A DNA stretch of 64,000 nucleotides from Primula veris (taxonomy: Eukaryota; Streptophyta; Magnoliopsida; Ericales; Primulaceae), in assembly GCA_963682055.1 (NCBI GenBank), contig OY821741.1, positions 2,363,501-2,427,500 of the forward strand. Direction: 5' to 3'. Positions 20,430 to 34,835 of the stretch are shown here, piece after piece. Every line of letters starts with the position of its first letter. Position 1 is the first letter of the stretch. The notes below the pieces were generated by a model. The model ran no database searches. It saw only the letters and a list, made by a program, of their open reading frames with translations, and had not been told where the DNA came from. The position numbers were made by a program, and so were the translations under genes.

Positions 20430-23400
20430 ATGAGAGTGGACATAATAATTAGGTACCAAATAGTCCAAATAAAATGAGATTATTTTAATTCTATTTCACC
20501 CAATGAATTGTTTGTTAGTGCATCATTTGAAAGGGACATTATAATAATTATTGTCATGTGGTAAGTCAGTCAACAAGTATTTAATTAATAATGATAAGTG
20601 TTGATTGCATCACACTATATAATTGGTACTAATGTAATGTTATATAGTGACAACAAAGACTTTATTATTATTAAACTCGGGTCTTTCTTTACAAATTTGT
20701 AGATAGTCTTTCTTTTTAAATATTTTGTTAGAAAAATAAAGGAAATAAATGTATCGTCTTTCTTCATAATTGATTTTGAGTCTTTTTCTATAAATTTAGC
20801 AAGACGAATATTGTCCAGTCAAGAATCTATAGTTTTTTTGAGATTAAGCGTGTATATAAAGCCAAAGGCTCACAATGCCTGAAGGTTACAACGAAGTCGT
20901 AGGAAAGAAAGCGCCCCATCGAATGAATGATGAGCCTAACCTCCAAGCATTACAAATAAACTTATTTCTAAAATTATTTTTTACATTTTTGAATTTATTC
21001 AAGCTACTCGCAACAAACCTCCAAGAATATATAGTTGATATAACACGTTGTGTACAAAATTAACTTTAGCATTAATGATCCATGTTTCATTGAATTTGCA
21101 ATTTAAAGTCTAAAATTTACACTATTTTTAAGTTTTTAACAAATTAAGACAGATAAAAGAATAGTTTATAAACTCCATCACGACTGAGCTACAAAAGAAC
21201 ATATTTAGCCTAAAAGAATTAAAAACCATTTAAAGCATAAATTATTTAGTCTAATTCAAAACGAACCTAGTGTGACATCAAAGAAATCTAAATTTGTGAC
21301 ATTTTCATATTCTCAAAATCAAATATGATAATATGAAAATGTTATCATTTTGTTATCATTTTGAAGTGTGATGCAAGTTTAATTAGCTTCTTAATTAGTT
21401 GAACTCATTTCTTTTTTATTCTTGGCAAAAAAACACTAATTCCTTCAGATCAATTCTACTCAACCTTTTATGCTTATATTCATTATAACAAATTCATCAC
21501 TTGTAAATATTTCATTATATTTTCTCCTAAACTCCTTATCCACTGCACAATTCGACATCGGTCTCGTGCAAGAAAACTTGAACCACCATGGACCTCTAGT
21601 CCAAAGAAATAATGAGGAAAATCGGACTTTATCGAGGAAGATAAAATTTTGTGTTTTTTTGTTGAAAACCAAATGCCTGTAATCAAAAGACTCAGCAACC
21701 AAAGTGAACTTAATTACAAGTTTCTCGGGTTCACAGTATTTCGTTATAGTTCTAGTTTTTTCTATAAATACGATGCTCAATCCTCTTTGATTGCTCCTTG
21801 TCGTTGGATAAGCTGTACTATCAGCATTTGAGACGCGAAAGAGCGTACGGTGTTAACGTTAGCCTTTTCTAGTATAAGAAAGTGCAAGCTTATCAAAGCG
21901 TTTTTGTTGCTTCTGTTTTTGTTCTCTTATTTTTTTAATAATCACGGTCCAACTTTTATTAATAATTCGAAGTGTCTTACAAGAGAAAAAGAAACACATA
22001 ATATTTAACCAGTCCTAATTAATCTTGGCCTTAGCTTGATTATAAAAAAGCAACGGAGCAAACAAAGCCATTGTACATGGAAGAGTTTATCGTTTTTTCG
22101 AGAATCTTTCAGTAATTTCGAGTGCTCAAATAAGGTATCGTTTTTTCTTACAAAAACAAGCTCGATCTGTACATGTTGGTGTAGTAACCTTCAACTTCTC
22201 AACAACTTGGGTAGAAAATGACATCGAATTTTGAGTGTAATAAATAAGCTAGAATCAAGTAAAAAATTAGAGTAAGTATAAAAAAATCAGTTTAATTTGG
22301 TTGATATAGTAAAAAAATAATTGAGAAATGCTAGAGATTAATATTCAGACATTGTGTACAGATATTATAACAGGTGTATGATGAATAAATCAATTTCCAT
22401 TTAAAAATCCCTTAAAACATGAAATATAATTATTTTGTCATGTAGGTCATCTGTGTAACCCATTTTTCTTGGGAACCACCACTTGATTGGACAACCATCT
22501 TGAATATATTACCTCTCTTATGGTCTGGCCTCCAACAATTTCCGAACTTCCGCTATTATAGCCTCTATGTGCTCGACAGATATTTTTCTACTTTTTTGTG
22601 CTATGGGCTTATAGTCGGCGTTAACGCTGGCATGCGTTTGTGGCATATCAATATTACTGCTTTTGTTTCTTTAATTCAGCTGGTATATATATATATATAT
22701 GAAAGGTACAATTAATAGCATAATTTGTCACAAAAATTTATTTTGACTTATATATAGTATAAGATTCTTGTATCATATTTAATTAAATTCCAAACATAGT
22801 GATCACTAGCTAGGTGCAATTGTTGTACTTACTTTGTTATGCGATTAACAATAATTAACAAGTTTTAAAAGTAACTTTACCATTAATTCTTGATCTAGCA
22901 AGTATAAGAAGGAGTTATATCAAGTATATGATATATGTTCAACATAGAATTATTAACCCCACAAAAACAAAAACTAGTTGTTAATTGAGGCCGTTTTTAA
23001 TTGAGCTAATCAATTTCGTTACAAAATAAATTCTGAATTAGATTTACTGCGAACTATCCATTTCCATTACGCACGTGTGTGTATTTATATAGAAAATGAA
23101 TAGCCGGAGATATGATATGTTTTTAAGCCCTAACGATGGCAAATTCATGGAAGAGTTAGTTTATTTGTAAATTTAATAACATATTTTTTTTAATATTGGT
23201 TGTGCCTGCCCGGCTATGTTGCAATTGTCAGAACGATAAACGGAAACAAGATGTGAAACCTAAAGTGCGGAAAAAATGAAACTACACACATGAAACAAAG
23301 TAAAATTGGGAAACGAGAAGTTGGAAAACGAAAAACAAATAATGTGATTTTTAAAACATCTTTTACAAAAATCAATGATTTACGTCTTTCTTAAAAGATA

Positions 23401-24400
23401 AAACGTGAAATTTATATATATTTTTTAATTATATAACTTCTCTATTATCTCTCTTCCCTTTTTAGCTTAATAAAATTAACAAAAAAATAATTTCTAACCT
23501 TTCCAAAAATCAAAATTACGTGACTTATAAAAAACGTTATACTGTACTTAAAAAATACTAAAATCACAAACCGTAAAAAGACGTAATTAACATGACCAAA
23601 TGAAACAGTTTTAAAACAATAAACATCTTTTTACGAAAATCAATGAGTTGTATTTCTTAAAGATAAAACGTGAAATTTATATATATTTTTATTATTATAT
23701 AATTTCTCTATTATCTCTCCCCCTCTTTTTAGTTTAAAAATCAAAAGAAAAGAGATATCCTTCTTAACCTTTCCATAAAATCAAAATTATGCAACTTATA
23801 AAAAAGCATTATACTTGGAAAAAAAAAAACTAAAATAACAAAATGTAAAAAAGTATAATTAATATAACCAAATAGAATAAATATTAAAAACAACAAACAG
23901 CTTTTTAAAAAAACCCCATTTGAGTTTTTATCTCTCTCTCTTTATTTTTCTGTATAATAAATAAATAAATAAATAAATAAAAAAGCTATACAAACTGCGA
24001 ATTAACTCCATAAGGTAATTATTTCACTTTATATATATATATATGTATGTATGTGTATTTATTTAATTTAATTTAATTTAATTTAATTACAGAAGACCCA
24101 TAATCAGATCTACTTTGTCTTCATTTTTGTTAGTATTTAATGTTTTGAAATTGGGTTTTAATTGCTGATGTTTTTAGTTTATCAAAATTTATTGAATTTA
24201 TGGTTTAGTAATTATTGGTCTAGCTTTTTATTTGATGTTTTTCTTTTTATTAAATTCATAGTTTTTTCCTACTTCTAGTAAAATAAAAAATTAAAGAGTA
24301 TTGTATGTGTTTGACAATTGATACAAATCCTATTTTTATACTTTGAATTTGATAGTATTTTTACACAAATTGTATTGAATTTGACATTATTTGGATTTAA
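20430..24400. other. Intergenic, AT-rich
   Basis: No supportable gene. A 106-codon minus frame at 21460-21780 is the longest open stretch and has no recognisable motif. About 23340-23480 and 23630-23800 are diverged copies (shared AAAACGTGAAATTTATATAT and TCTCTATTATCTCTC). Microsatellites: TA at 22681-22700, AAAT near 23957-23985, AATTT at 24058-24089. Confidence 0.5.
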
Positions 24401-25340
24401 TGAAAAGAATTGGCTCTTTCCAGCTTAAAGTTTGTAGCTTTTTTTTAGAGAAAGCTTAAATTTTTTAGAGAAAATAATTAAGAGTGACATAAAGTTTATA
24501 TTTTGATTTAGGTGGAAGAACATAAAGTTTTATAATTTTGTTAGTTTTAGGCTAAAGAACTAAGGGCTTGTTTGTTTGCAGCTTTTAACTTTAAAGAAGC
24601 TTAGTTCTTTTGAGTTTGAGAAAACAGTTGGGTCTTTCCACCTTATAGCTTCTAGCTTTTTAGAGAAAGCTTTAATTTTTAGCACAAAAGTTAAAGAGTG
24701 ACCCATGTTTTTTGATAGTTTTAGGCTTAAGGAACTTGGGGCTTGTTTGTTTGCAGCTTTTAAGTAAACAAAGCTAAGTTCTTTTGAGTTTGAGAAGAAA
24801 AAGTTGGATCTTTCCAGCTTAAAGTTTCTAGCTTTCTAGGAAAACCGAAGCTTAACTTTTTAAGCCGGTCAACTAATTGCAATCGAGCTTATGGAAAATA
24901 GCAAAAGATGAGCTTAGAATCTGCAATTAATGATACTTTAAGTGATAAGATCCTTTTTTGGGGAGACCTGAACGACGGTAATAGCTAAATGTAGGATTAA
25001 CCCATATTTTGATTTAAGTAAAAAAATATTGGATTTCGCAGTTTTGATAGATTAAGGCTGATGAACTAAGGGCTTGTTTGGTTGCAGCTCTTAAGAGAAT
25101 AAGCTATTTTTATGAGTTTGAGAAAAAAAAGTTGGGTTGTCCAACTTAAAGATTGTAGCTTTTCAGGAAAACACATACCTCAAGCTTATCTTTTTTTTTA
25201 TATTTAAAACGGTCAACCGAATGCAAGCCAGTTTATAGAAAATAACAAAAGGAGCTTAAAGTTTCTAACTTTTGCAGAAAAAAACACTCTTATAGCTTAA
25301 GTTTGTAAGCCGGTCAACCAAATGCAATCCATCTTTCAGC
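24400..25340. repeat. Degenerate repeats, GGGCTTGTTTG type
   Basis: Blocks starting GGGCTTGTTTG at about 24564, 24739 and 25069 continue with GCAGCTYTTAA, then TTTTGAGTTTGAGAA and CTTTCCAGCTTAAAG. Partial copies precede and follow. Similar GCTTGTTTGGTTGCAGC words recur near 27665, 29990 and 32545. The opening resembles the termini of Tourist/Harbinger-type MITEs, but no clean inverted ends were found. Confidence 0.55.
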
Positions 25341-26790
25341 AAATAACAAAAACGAGCCTAAAGTTTGCAACCAAACATGGTTGAAGTGCCTTACTGAAAT
25401 GGACGAGAGGTTTCCGTTTCCAAAGATATCGAAACAAAACTAGGTTTAAACTTTGAATCACAGAAAAGATTCTAGTTTCTACATGCTTTTATTGAAGTGG
25501 GTGATCTTTTTCGTGGTTCCAAAGCTTTTGAAATTAACTTGGACCTTGTTTCGTTTCACATTTAGCCCAAGCTTCTTTCACGTAAAAATTATATCCTTTT
25601 GGCATCAGTATTACTTCAAATTTTGGCTTAAATCTTTCCCGCATTTTCTGATATTGACCTATAACTTTACGAGCCCAATCCATCCATCTGTTTTTCTTTT
25701 ATGAAATACCTTGTTTTTTTACTTAAAAGCTTCAAGGAAGATTATTTATTATCCCATCTCTAGATATGAGTGGAAAACATATTCTAGGCAACAAATTAAA
25801 CGTCATGAAGTCAAAATGAATCTAGGGTTGTATCATAAAAATGTGAAAGCTCAAATAATTATACACGCTTCCGTTGAGATGACCCAAAGTTTTTGCAAAG
25901 CTATGGAAAGAAACATAGGGTTTATCTTAAGCTCAAGACAATTTTGCTTGATTGACTTGGAAAAGCTAGAATTTTGAACTATATTCATCTAGCTATCTCT
26001 AACCTCTAGTTCAGTCTGAAAAGGAAACTGTAAGTTATGATCTGGATGAGTCCAGCTTTTTCCCTGCCTCAAGTAAACTAGCATATTTGCTTTAAATCTG
26101 CAGACCTAGCCTTTTTATTTGGGAAGTAAAATCCAGACTTCTATGAAGCAATAAGGTTTAAAGAGTTTCCATTGAAGTGAAAGTTTATACAGTAAGCCAA
26201 GGTGTCTCCATAGTTTTCCATGTAACAATAACTAGAAGCGATATTATTTATTATTTATATTCAATTTGACATTTTAAGCTCTACTACTGATATGACTTTT
26301 GCTTTTGAATTAAAGTAGTGTCTTAATTTTAGTGTTTTTGTTTAATATGTCTTCTTAATATCTTATAACATCATATGCTACCAACATTTACTTGTGATGA
26401 ATTACAAAATACACGCACGGCTCTTATCTCAATATGGGATTCCTTATAGAATGTGAAGGTTTTCCTGTTGTTATGCAAGCCACTGAAGGAAAATAGAAAA
26501 ACAACATACTATTACATGACATTGTATGCTTTTGCACTGACAGTGTACCTACTCTGCTAACTGTTATTTAAACTAGATTGCTAACTATTTATTGTTTCAA
26601 ATGTAGGTGCGCATTTTGAACTCTTAAGTGCACTTTATCAGAGTGTGGGAGCTCGGATTATTGCCCTACCGGCTGCGCTGTCTTCTTATTTTTCCCTGCT
26701 TAATTAACACTTGAGCGTAAGCTTCAGTCCATAGCCTAGGAAAAGAAAGGCACATATTTTGAAAAAAATAAGAGAGAGAGAGAGGTGAAC
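25341..26790. other. Upstream region of the cornichon gene
   Basis: No supportable coding region. A short GA-rich tract (AGAGAGAGAGAG) immediately precedes the cornichon ATG and is probably its 5' UTR. Confidence 0.45.
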
Positions 26791-28128
26791 ATGCCGGATT
26801 TTCTAGCATGGCTGTTGTTCTTTTTTATCCTCATAGCTGTTCTCGCCATGATTGTTTACCAGGTTATTCCTTAGCAATTTTTTATTCGTTTTGGCCCTCA
26901 ATACTTTTATCTATATTATGTCATAAAATTACAAATCCCTAGAAGAATTTAGTAATATGGTGGCTTTAACAATGAACATTGAATTGGTGGTTGAAAATAT
27001 AATCCTCGACCAATATACTTTTAAGGATTAAAACTACAATTTGGCCTTGTTTGATCATCTTATTAGAAAGTAGATTAAATTGTGGAGGAGGAATAATATA
27101 CTTAAGGAATATTTACTAGTGCGTCTAGTAAAATAAAAAGTAGATATTTTTTTGCATTGTGATCAGTGAAGAATAATTGTTATTATCAGAAAAGATGTGG
27201 AAAGTGTAATTATAAAGAAGAAGTATCAAAACCTTTAAGTTTACTCTTTATGGTGTTGTCAAAACATACTTTCTTTTGTACTTATAAGAACAAAAGCACA
27301 CAGGCATGGTTCTTGCCAAAGATGCCTAATTTCTTAGCATTTAGCTTAATACGGTTTCGTACAACAATGCTTGTGGTACTGTTGAATTGGAAATCTGAGT
27401 TTTTGTATTTCCTATGCAGCTCATGTGCTTGGCCGATTTGGAGTTTGATTATATAAACCCATATGACTCAGCATCTCGTATAAATGCAGTGATTTTGCCA
27501 GAGTTTATCACTCAAGCCAGCTTGTGCTTGTTCTATTTATTGACTGGACACTGGGTTATGGCGCTATTAAGTGTTCCTTTAATGTATTACAACGTGAGAT
27601 TGTAAGTTTTATTCTTTCCTAGATTAAAGAAAGACCTGTCATCTTAATCTTTATACTAGAATTATGGCTTTGTTTGCTTGCATCTTTAAAGCTCTTTTTT
27701 TCCTGTTTTAAATTTTAGTTTCCTGTTTTTTGGCCTGAAAAAGCTAGAATCTTTAAGCTTGATGACCGAACTCTTCTTATCAACCTCAATAACTCCAAAT
27801 TACTGTATCTGCTTAAAATATGCAATCAGACAAGCCTAGTATCTCATGCATGCATTCATATATATGGTTGTGAGTTTCTAGTGGTATTCCTTCTTCAGAG
27901 AGTAATTTGTTTATGCCAAACTTGTTTTCTAATCGTCTTCATCAATATTCATTTCTGCATTTTTTTTGCTCTGCTATGAAGTTGTTTACTCTGCATGATG
28001 TGAGATAGTTTCTAGATTGTTGCATATGTATGTTAAGCTAGTATTTAAATAAATGTACACACTCCCTCTATTGCTTTTCTTCACATCTTCCTGGGTTTTT
28101 TTCATTATTTTGCATGACTTAATACGAA

Positions 28129-28162
<34 letters not shown>

Positions 28163-28837
28163 GTGGAGTGGGCTCACAAATCTACTGGGTAGCCATACTA
28201 AATCAAATGTTATGTTTAAATAATGCCCAAAAAATCTTAACAATTCATGAACAAGGCCTAAAAAGGAGCAATTGTTTTTTTTTCAAAAAATGTTGTTATG
28301 ATTGTATCCTTTGTCTAGGGGGTCTAGCTAAAGGCCCGGCCTTGTGGTGGAAAACGGTTTAGGTTATCCTGTCTTGTCATTTTGTATGCGTATTTGTTTT
28401 CTGCACATAAGCCCAATCATGGCCGTGAATTGTGATCATTTTTCGCCTTATCAACGATAACAATATTTTCACGAGAATTGCCACAGAAGGAAAATAAAGT
28501 TTACTGAGTATAACAAAAATCTAATAATAATTCTATACGATTAGTTTTAGAATAGAAAAAAGGTCTTAAATAGACAACTTGCTTTTTACTCCTACCAGAC
28601 AGTTGGTCCGTGACCCCAAATTATGTGCAGTTAGTCGTTGCATATTTGGTTAGGTAAACATCGTCTTATAATGCACCTTTCTCATTAATCTAATCATGAC
28701 AAATTTAAGTTCCCCTAACATGTTCTGTACATCATATCATACACAATGTATATTCAAAATAATATTGCAATCTCCGATCTAACCTGAAGGACGCGATTTT
28801 TCTTTGTCCTTTTTTGGGGTTAAAAGAGCTTAGTATT

Positions 28838-28869
<32 letters not shown>

Positions 28870-29720
28870 GGAAATGGGAAATATGGTGTACACTATTTTT
28901 CCATAAATTATAGTATTATACTGTAGGCGAAAGGCATCAGTATCTATGTAAGTGCTTTTATAGCTTGGATGTTTTGAAATTTTATTGTAGTGATTCATAA
29001 GATGGAAACGTCATAATAAGTGAAGCTCAGTTTTTGTTATGCCTTGGACTGGGTTCATCTTCATTTAGGCACTTTATAAAACAGCAGACGTAGCAGCAAA
29101 ATTGTTTGTTAATAGGCCTCTTCAACTCATTTTTAACGACGCCAAAGTACTGTTTCCTCATATTGCATGCATTTGTAGCATCTTACAAACATTATATTAA
29201 GCGCTTGTTTGATTAGAACTTCAAATAAGGTAAATTATAGGAGGTTACAAAACTGGGTTCATCAAAGCTTCTAGTCTTTTTGGTCCAGAAAGTCAAATCG
29301 CTTGCTTCATGCTGATCAATCAATGTGATCCAACTTCCAAGTAGAATAATTGAGTGTAAAAGCTGCATTCAAACAATGCCCGAGTATCCGCGTGTCATTC
29401 TTTTTATCTATTTTCATTAATCGATTTATATATAGTGACAACAAACTCTTTTTCCCTGTCTGTCTTTAGGTACATGCGGCGAGAGCACCTGGTTGACGTA
29501 ACAGAGATTTTCAACATGCTTAGTTGGGAAAAGAAGCAACGGCTTTTGAAACTCAGCTACATAATAGCTCTCCTCATGATCTCTTTATTTTGGTACGTGA
29601 CCTGATAATGTTCCCTTTGTTTATTTTCAAAAAGCAATAAAGCGAATTGATTTTGATATATTTCTTATATGATACAGGATGATTTGGAGCGCTTTGGAAG
29701 ATGACGAACGTGATTTTTAA
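26791..29720 (+). CDS. Cornichon family ER cargo receptor
   Basis: Cornichon proteins are small ER membrane proteins that load selected membrane cargo into COPII vesicles. Exons: 26791-26862, 27420-27601, 29470-29592 and 29678-29720, all GT/AG; 420 nt, 139 residues, the usual family length. Exon 1 supplies the first membrane helix ([20 protein letters not shown]). Exon 2 has the hallmark [19 protein letters not shown], then a helix ending with YYNVRL. Exon 3 has [20 protein letters not shown], containing the IFN cargo-binding motif, followed by a helix. Exon 4 gives the short acidic tail ALEDDERDF. No lesions. The start is the first ATG, just after a GA tract. Intron 2 (1.87 kb) holds two microsatellites. 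The gene appears intact. Confidence 0.93.
28132..28159. repeat. (TC)n microsatellite in cornichon intron 2
   Basis: Uninterrupted TC run of 28 bases. Confidence 0.9.
28841..28868. repeat. (GATA)7 microsatellite in cornichon intron 2
   Basis: Seven perfect GATA units. Confidence 0.9.
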
Positions 29721-32273
29721 ACTTTTTCTAGCATACACGGTTGTATCATACATAGCTTGCCTATTTGAAGCTAGGCAAGCTATAGCTTTTTTTTAGCTTT
29801 GGTGCCAATTAAATTTGCTTTCGATGAGGTATTGGTAGGTATGTATTGGCCTGCCAAAAATATAAGGTGCAGTGTGTGAACAATCTGTGTTCCTTTGTAA
29901 AGATATTCTCGCTAAATTATAGCTAATTTTACCTCAAGTTTTTCTTCCATGTTACAACTCTTCGGTTGACGTTTCGTAATCAACTGTTTTGCTTGTTTGG
30001 TTCCAGCTTGTGAGCTTAGCTTATTTCTCTGCTTCAGTATAACATTCTGCATTTGTTGCCAAACACAAAAGCTGGTACGATATGTAAGTGATCACGAGTT
30101 ATACGATATATAGATAATCACACAAAACATGATATAAAGCGAAATTAACGAGCAGAAAAAATAGATTGACATCGGTACTTTTATTGACGTCTAGTTCTCT
30201 ACTCCGGTTTTACACAAGTTAAATTCTCATTTAATGTTGTGTTTTTTTAGTAGTTTATCTCAAAGGAAAAAGGAAAAAATTGAAATAGAAGACTAATAGA
30301 TTTCTTAGCTTAGTGATTACTACATTCTACTCCATCATGACTACACTGATAATACTAAAAGAAATAAAAACTTGCATATATGTATTAATTAGTAAAAAAA
30401 ACAAAAACAAATCAAAGACTTTAGTCGGCCGACACCTAAACACATTGGCAAGTTTACTTTTCGGTATGGTTGACATCGATAGTCTAACAATATATTTCGA
30501 CAACTCCGTATGTCTCCTTACATTTTTCAAAAGTTAAGTGACTATTACTTGCCACATATGCCGCACGGGCAATATCGAAAGTACGACAGTTTTTTGTTTT
30601 GCTTCTATGTTTCCGATTTCCAGCCTAAAAATATGCTTTTTAAAAAGCTAAACAATCTGACTGTCAAAACAACGTACAATTCTAAAAAAAAACAAAAATA
30701 TAAAAGCAGACAAGAAAATATGTTACCAAACAAAACCTTGTTTAATAAGTATTGTTACCATAATTATTAATATAAATATGAAATAAAAAAAACAACCTTG
30801 GTGCCCAAGCCACAACCATAAAAACGTAACCAACAATTTTTTGGTCCCAACAAATAAATTACTTTATAAAGTTGAATAAATAGCTTAGTATAAAAGACAA
30901 TATTATGTGTACATGTTAGTTTATTCTTAAATTATAGTTTACTCTTTTCATTTGGCACTTCTTGCCTGTGGAGGAAAGAGCGTGAAGAGTTATGTTAATT
31001 TGGACAAAAGGAAATATGATGGGCGGAATTATAATTCGGACAAAATAAATTGGCTTCAAAGTTGACGTGGTAAAATTGGTGATATTTTTAATCCAAATAA
31101 TTAATATCATCAATGAGTCACTTTTCATAATAATTCATGGGCGATACAATCTTGCAAATTGGAGTCAGGATCTTCTACCCCATTCATTTGTACACTGGTT
31201 TAAGCCTCAATGACTATTTTCGCTGAAATTTTGATCTTTTACAACTCGGTTTGTAAATTAATAAACTTTGGAATGTAATCCTGACCGAAATTTTATCGTT
31301 TTGACATCATATTGATCGAAATGTTTGTTTCATAGATTTAATGGTTATACTACATTTACTTTATATTTGTAAGTTAAATAATGTATGAGTTTCTTTTAAA
31401 AATAATCATTGGAGTAGACTGAATATTTAAAAAAAAACAAACAGAAGAACAAAAATCCGATTTTTTTAATATGTATTTTGGACTAAAGTAAATATGGCAT
31501 GGAGGGGGTGTAAATAAGAGATAAAAGATCTGGACTCTACAAGTTGCGGTCGACCTATTAACATGTTATTTACGAGTGAAATATATAATTTGGCTCGGAA
31601 TCTCGTTTAATTTAGCACAGAAATGCTAAAAGTAAAGGGATCCCCAACCAAATATTGTTACTTAACACAGAAAAAAAACGTACTTAGAACAAGCCTCTTG
31701 CAGCTTTAAACTCGAAGCATTGATAAGCTACCAAATAAACTGGAGTTTTATTTTCCTTGAAAGTAAATTGAAAATGAAAATACAAACTCAAAACCAAATA
31801 TTTTAATTCGATCAACTATTTCCGCTTTCATATTTGACACACATTTGTTACTTTAGATTATACGAGTAATATCGTGAAATTTAGCTGTTTTTCGTGTAGC
31901 TGATCAAATACTAGAAGATGTTACTAGACAGAAAAATAATTTAACAAATTTGAAAGCTTCGATCAACAAGCATAAGGTCATGAAAAATCAAGAAAGCAGA
32001 AAACACATATAGTATTAAATGTTAAAGCATTGGCAATGAACCTTATTAAATAGAGTGTACTGAAATTAGTGAAACAAAAAATCCAAAGTCGAACCACACA
32101 TTCTATCTTTAAACTCGAAAACAACTACTTCTTTCACAACATAGTTTTGTAACTTTTGAGTTCTATATATATGTTTGAGAGTGTGAGACTATATGTTAGT
32201 GTAACATAATATAAATTATATTTCTATAGCTGTCGATTTTCTTGTTGCCCAAATACTAGAAACTGTTTCCTGG
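29721..32273. other. Intergenic between cornichon and bHLH genes
   Basis: The two genes converge here. Sequence is AT-rich. Short frames at 30313-30770 and 30916-31128 lack motifs. About 29761-29800 contains an inverted repeat built on AGCTTGCCTA/TAGGCAAGCT just after the cornichon stop, which may lie in its 3' UTR. Confidence 0.45.
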
Positions 32274-34835
32274 TTAAGTTGCCGCATACTGTTTGTCCAC
32301 AACTTCAATAATTTTATTTGCAATGGCACTGGCATAGACACAAGACCCCTCACGTATCTGCAAAAGGTTATAATAAATATAACTCATTAAAATAACTTAT
32401 TAGTGTTTCTGGAAAAAGTTGTAAACATACACACAAGACGCCTTACTTTCTGTTTCTCGGAATTAAAATAAATATCCCATGATTTTTCGGGTATGTGCTG
32501 ACTTGTAAACAACCATGTAACTGCACCAAATCCTAGCAAACTCTCTTAAGGGTTGCTTGGTTGCAACTTTTTAGCTCAGTTTTTTGGAAAAAAAAATTGC
32601 GACATTTCTGTATTTGCTTGGTGCTTCCAAATTTTTGGTCTGAATAGAAGCTTAAATTTTTTATATGTTGACTGATCCATCTCTTTTCCTGAACTCAAGA
32701 TGCTTATTTGCTTAAAAGTTAAAGCAGAAATTAAAGTTTCTTTATCATATTCTGATAGAAGATATTGTCACAGTATAATGTTTTATTTCCTTTCCAACCA
32801 AAAGCACCCTTTCCAAAAAGAAAAAAAGGAAAAGGTACTAAATTTCAAACAGTTTAATTGGTTAAGGCACATGACTTTTAAAGACAATGTTGACAGTTTT
32901 CTACGTTGCTGTTTAAACCAGATTCACCATTTCAATAAATTTTAAAAAACAAATAAATAGACATAATTTTCTGAATCGCCAAATATACGGAGAAAGAAAT
33001 TTCAAACCTTGGTGTTGAAGAGAAAACTAAAGTTATCACCAACAAGCCCACCAGCAACATGATGGATGTCAAGCTGAAGTTCATCGAGAGCCTTCGAAAC
33101 AATAAGCAAGCAATTTGTTTTCTTTTTCTGAGCCAATTTTATAGTCACATCGTCATCGGCAATCCTCACATCAACCTCAATTTCTTTCAATTTCCTTTGC
33201 AACCACGAGCTCCTCAATGTTGATGATCCGTCATGGAGCTCAAGTTTGATGTTGTAGCTTTCATCTTCTGCGTCGTGTGTTTTTTTCTGTCTCTTGTTTT
33301 TCTCTCGGCTGTGTATTTTTTGCTCCAACAGCAGTCTGAGTTCACTTTTTGTTTTAAGGAGCTTCTCGATGTGGTCGATTGTTTCACCTATTATCGATGC
33401 TTTGTCGCTCTTGAATGCGTGCAGACCCCCAAAATATGAAACAAAGTTGGGATTTGTAGAGAAAAAGTTGGATACAGAATATAAAAGTTGGTATTATTGT
33501 ATAGGGTGATAAATTAAGGCCATTGTTACCGAGGAAAAAAGAGGTGATTTATGCTTAAAAGGTATTTTTCTGTCAAGAAGTTCTACTCAATCGATTCACA
33601 TCCAAATGCCAATGATTTAGGCAACTTTTCTATATAAAAGAGGTGATGACAGGTTTGTTTACAAATGCTCTCAAATAAAGGAATATATAACTTCAGAGAC
33701 GTCGTATGTAGCTTCTTTGAGAATACGGTTTTATAAGCAATACAAATGACAGCAATATAAATAATTAAGTTATTCTAGCAATTATCAAAATTTGAAGTTA
33801 TTCTATCAATGGTAAGACACAATATACTACCATAAAACTTACATATTCACCTAGTGTAAGCTTGCTAGATATTTATTAAAATTGGGGAATTTTCTATCAA
33901 ATAAATATTCAGCAATTTCTTAAATTTCAAATTCAGAATACCATTTACCAAACATACACTACGTGTGATCTGAATTGTCCAACAATGGTAGATCACACAG
34001 AAATTGAAAATAATTTATGAAGTCTAAACCGTGGAAACACGGCGCGTTAATTAATCCAACGGCAATTTAAATTTTTCCTAACCAATTAAATCTTAAGAAA
34101 GCTCGTATTCCCAAATTAAGTCACTTGACATGAAAAACTTGCAACTTATCAGACAAGCATTGCAATTCTTAGAAGTTTAAAAAGAAGAACCAAAAAAAAA
34201 AGAATAGAAAATAGAAAACAAGATGTTACCTTGTCAGGATTAGGAAGCAAGTTCCTCAAAGCTTGGTACTCATCATTAACTTGTTCTTTCCTAATTTTCT
34301 CCTTAGTCTCAGTAATAATACCTTTTCCTTTAAAACCAACCTTATTACTCCCTTCACCGATCTCGTACTCCCACACATCTCTCTCCGCCCCCCCTCCAAT
34401 CAAAGAAGAATCATTCCCATAGACGTTCGATTCCAAAAACTCGCTCCCCAACATCAAGTTCTCAGGATTTAGTTGTTGGTTCATAAAGGGCGACGCCGAC
34501 TTGGTAAGAAGTGATTGAGGGTATATGCTCATGAATTCGGACAATGAGGCGGCGTTGAGATATGAATGGTGCCCGTTTTGCATGTCGATGAATTGCAAGT
34601 TTTCTTCTTGGGAGTTGGTATTTTGTGTACTAAAACTAGTATAAGGCATTTCATAAGGCAAGGAATTGTTTAGATCATGACCCATTTCTTGTATGTATTG
34701 TGTTGGTATATGACTACTCAAATTGTCAATGTTGAGACCCAATTGTTCTATTCCCATGGAGAAGTTGCTTGGACTGAAACAAGGATGAGCTTGCGAAAAC
34801 TCATTTTCGGAAACGCTTTCTCCATTTTCATGCAT
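32274..34835 (-). CDS. bHLH transcription factor, tapetal bHLH10/89/91-like
   Basis: Exons: 34230-34835 (202 codons), 33008-33409 (134 codons), 32274-32357 (28 codons with stop); 363 residues, all phase 0. The first exon is a Ser/Asn-rich N-terminal region ending in the basic region and helix 1 (about 173-197, NDEYQALRNLLPNPDK). Exon 2 starts with helix 2 (SDKASIIGETIDHIEKLL), then a charged stretch and an ACT-like C-terminal domain (ELHDGSSTLRSSWLQRKLKE to HHVAGGLVGDNFSFLFNTK). Exon 3 ends IREGSCVYASAIANKIIEVV. The GDxxSFLFNTK-EGSxVYASA tail is typical of bHLH10/89/91, tapetum regulators that act with DYT1-like partners. The basic region reads TKEKIRKEQVND instead of the usual TERxRREQLND: Glu is kept but key Arg are replaced, so DNA binding may be weak. 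The start is the ATG at 34835; the frame upstream begins only with TTG. Confidence 0.88.

Noticed and set aside
21460..21780. 106-codon minus-strand frame
   Set aside because: No recognised motif, no splice context, and overlapped by equal-length frames on the other strand.
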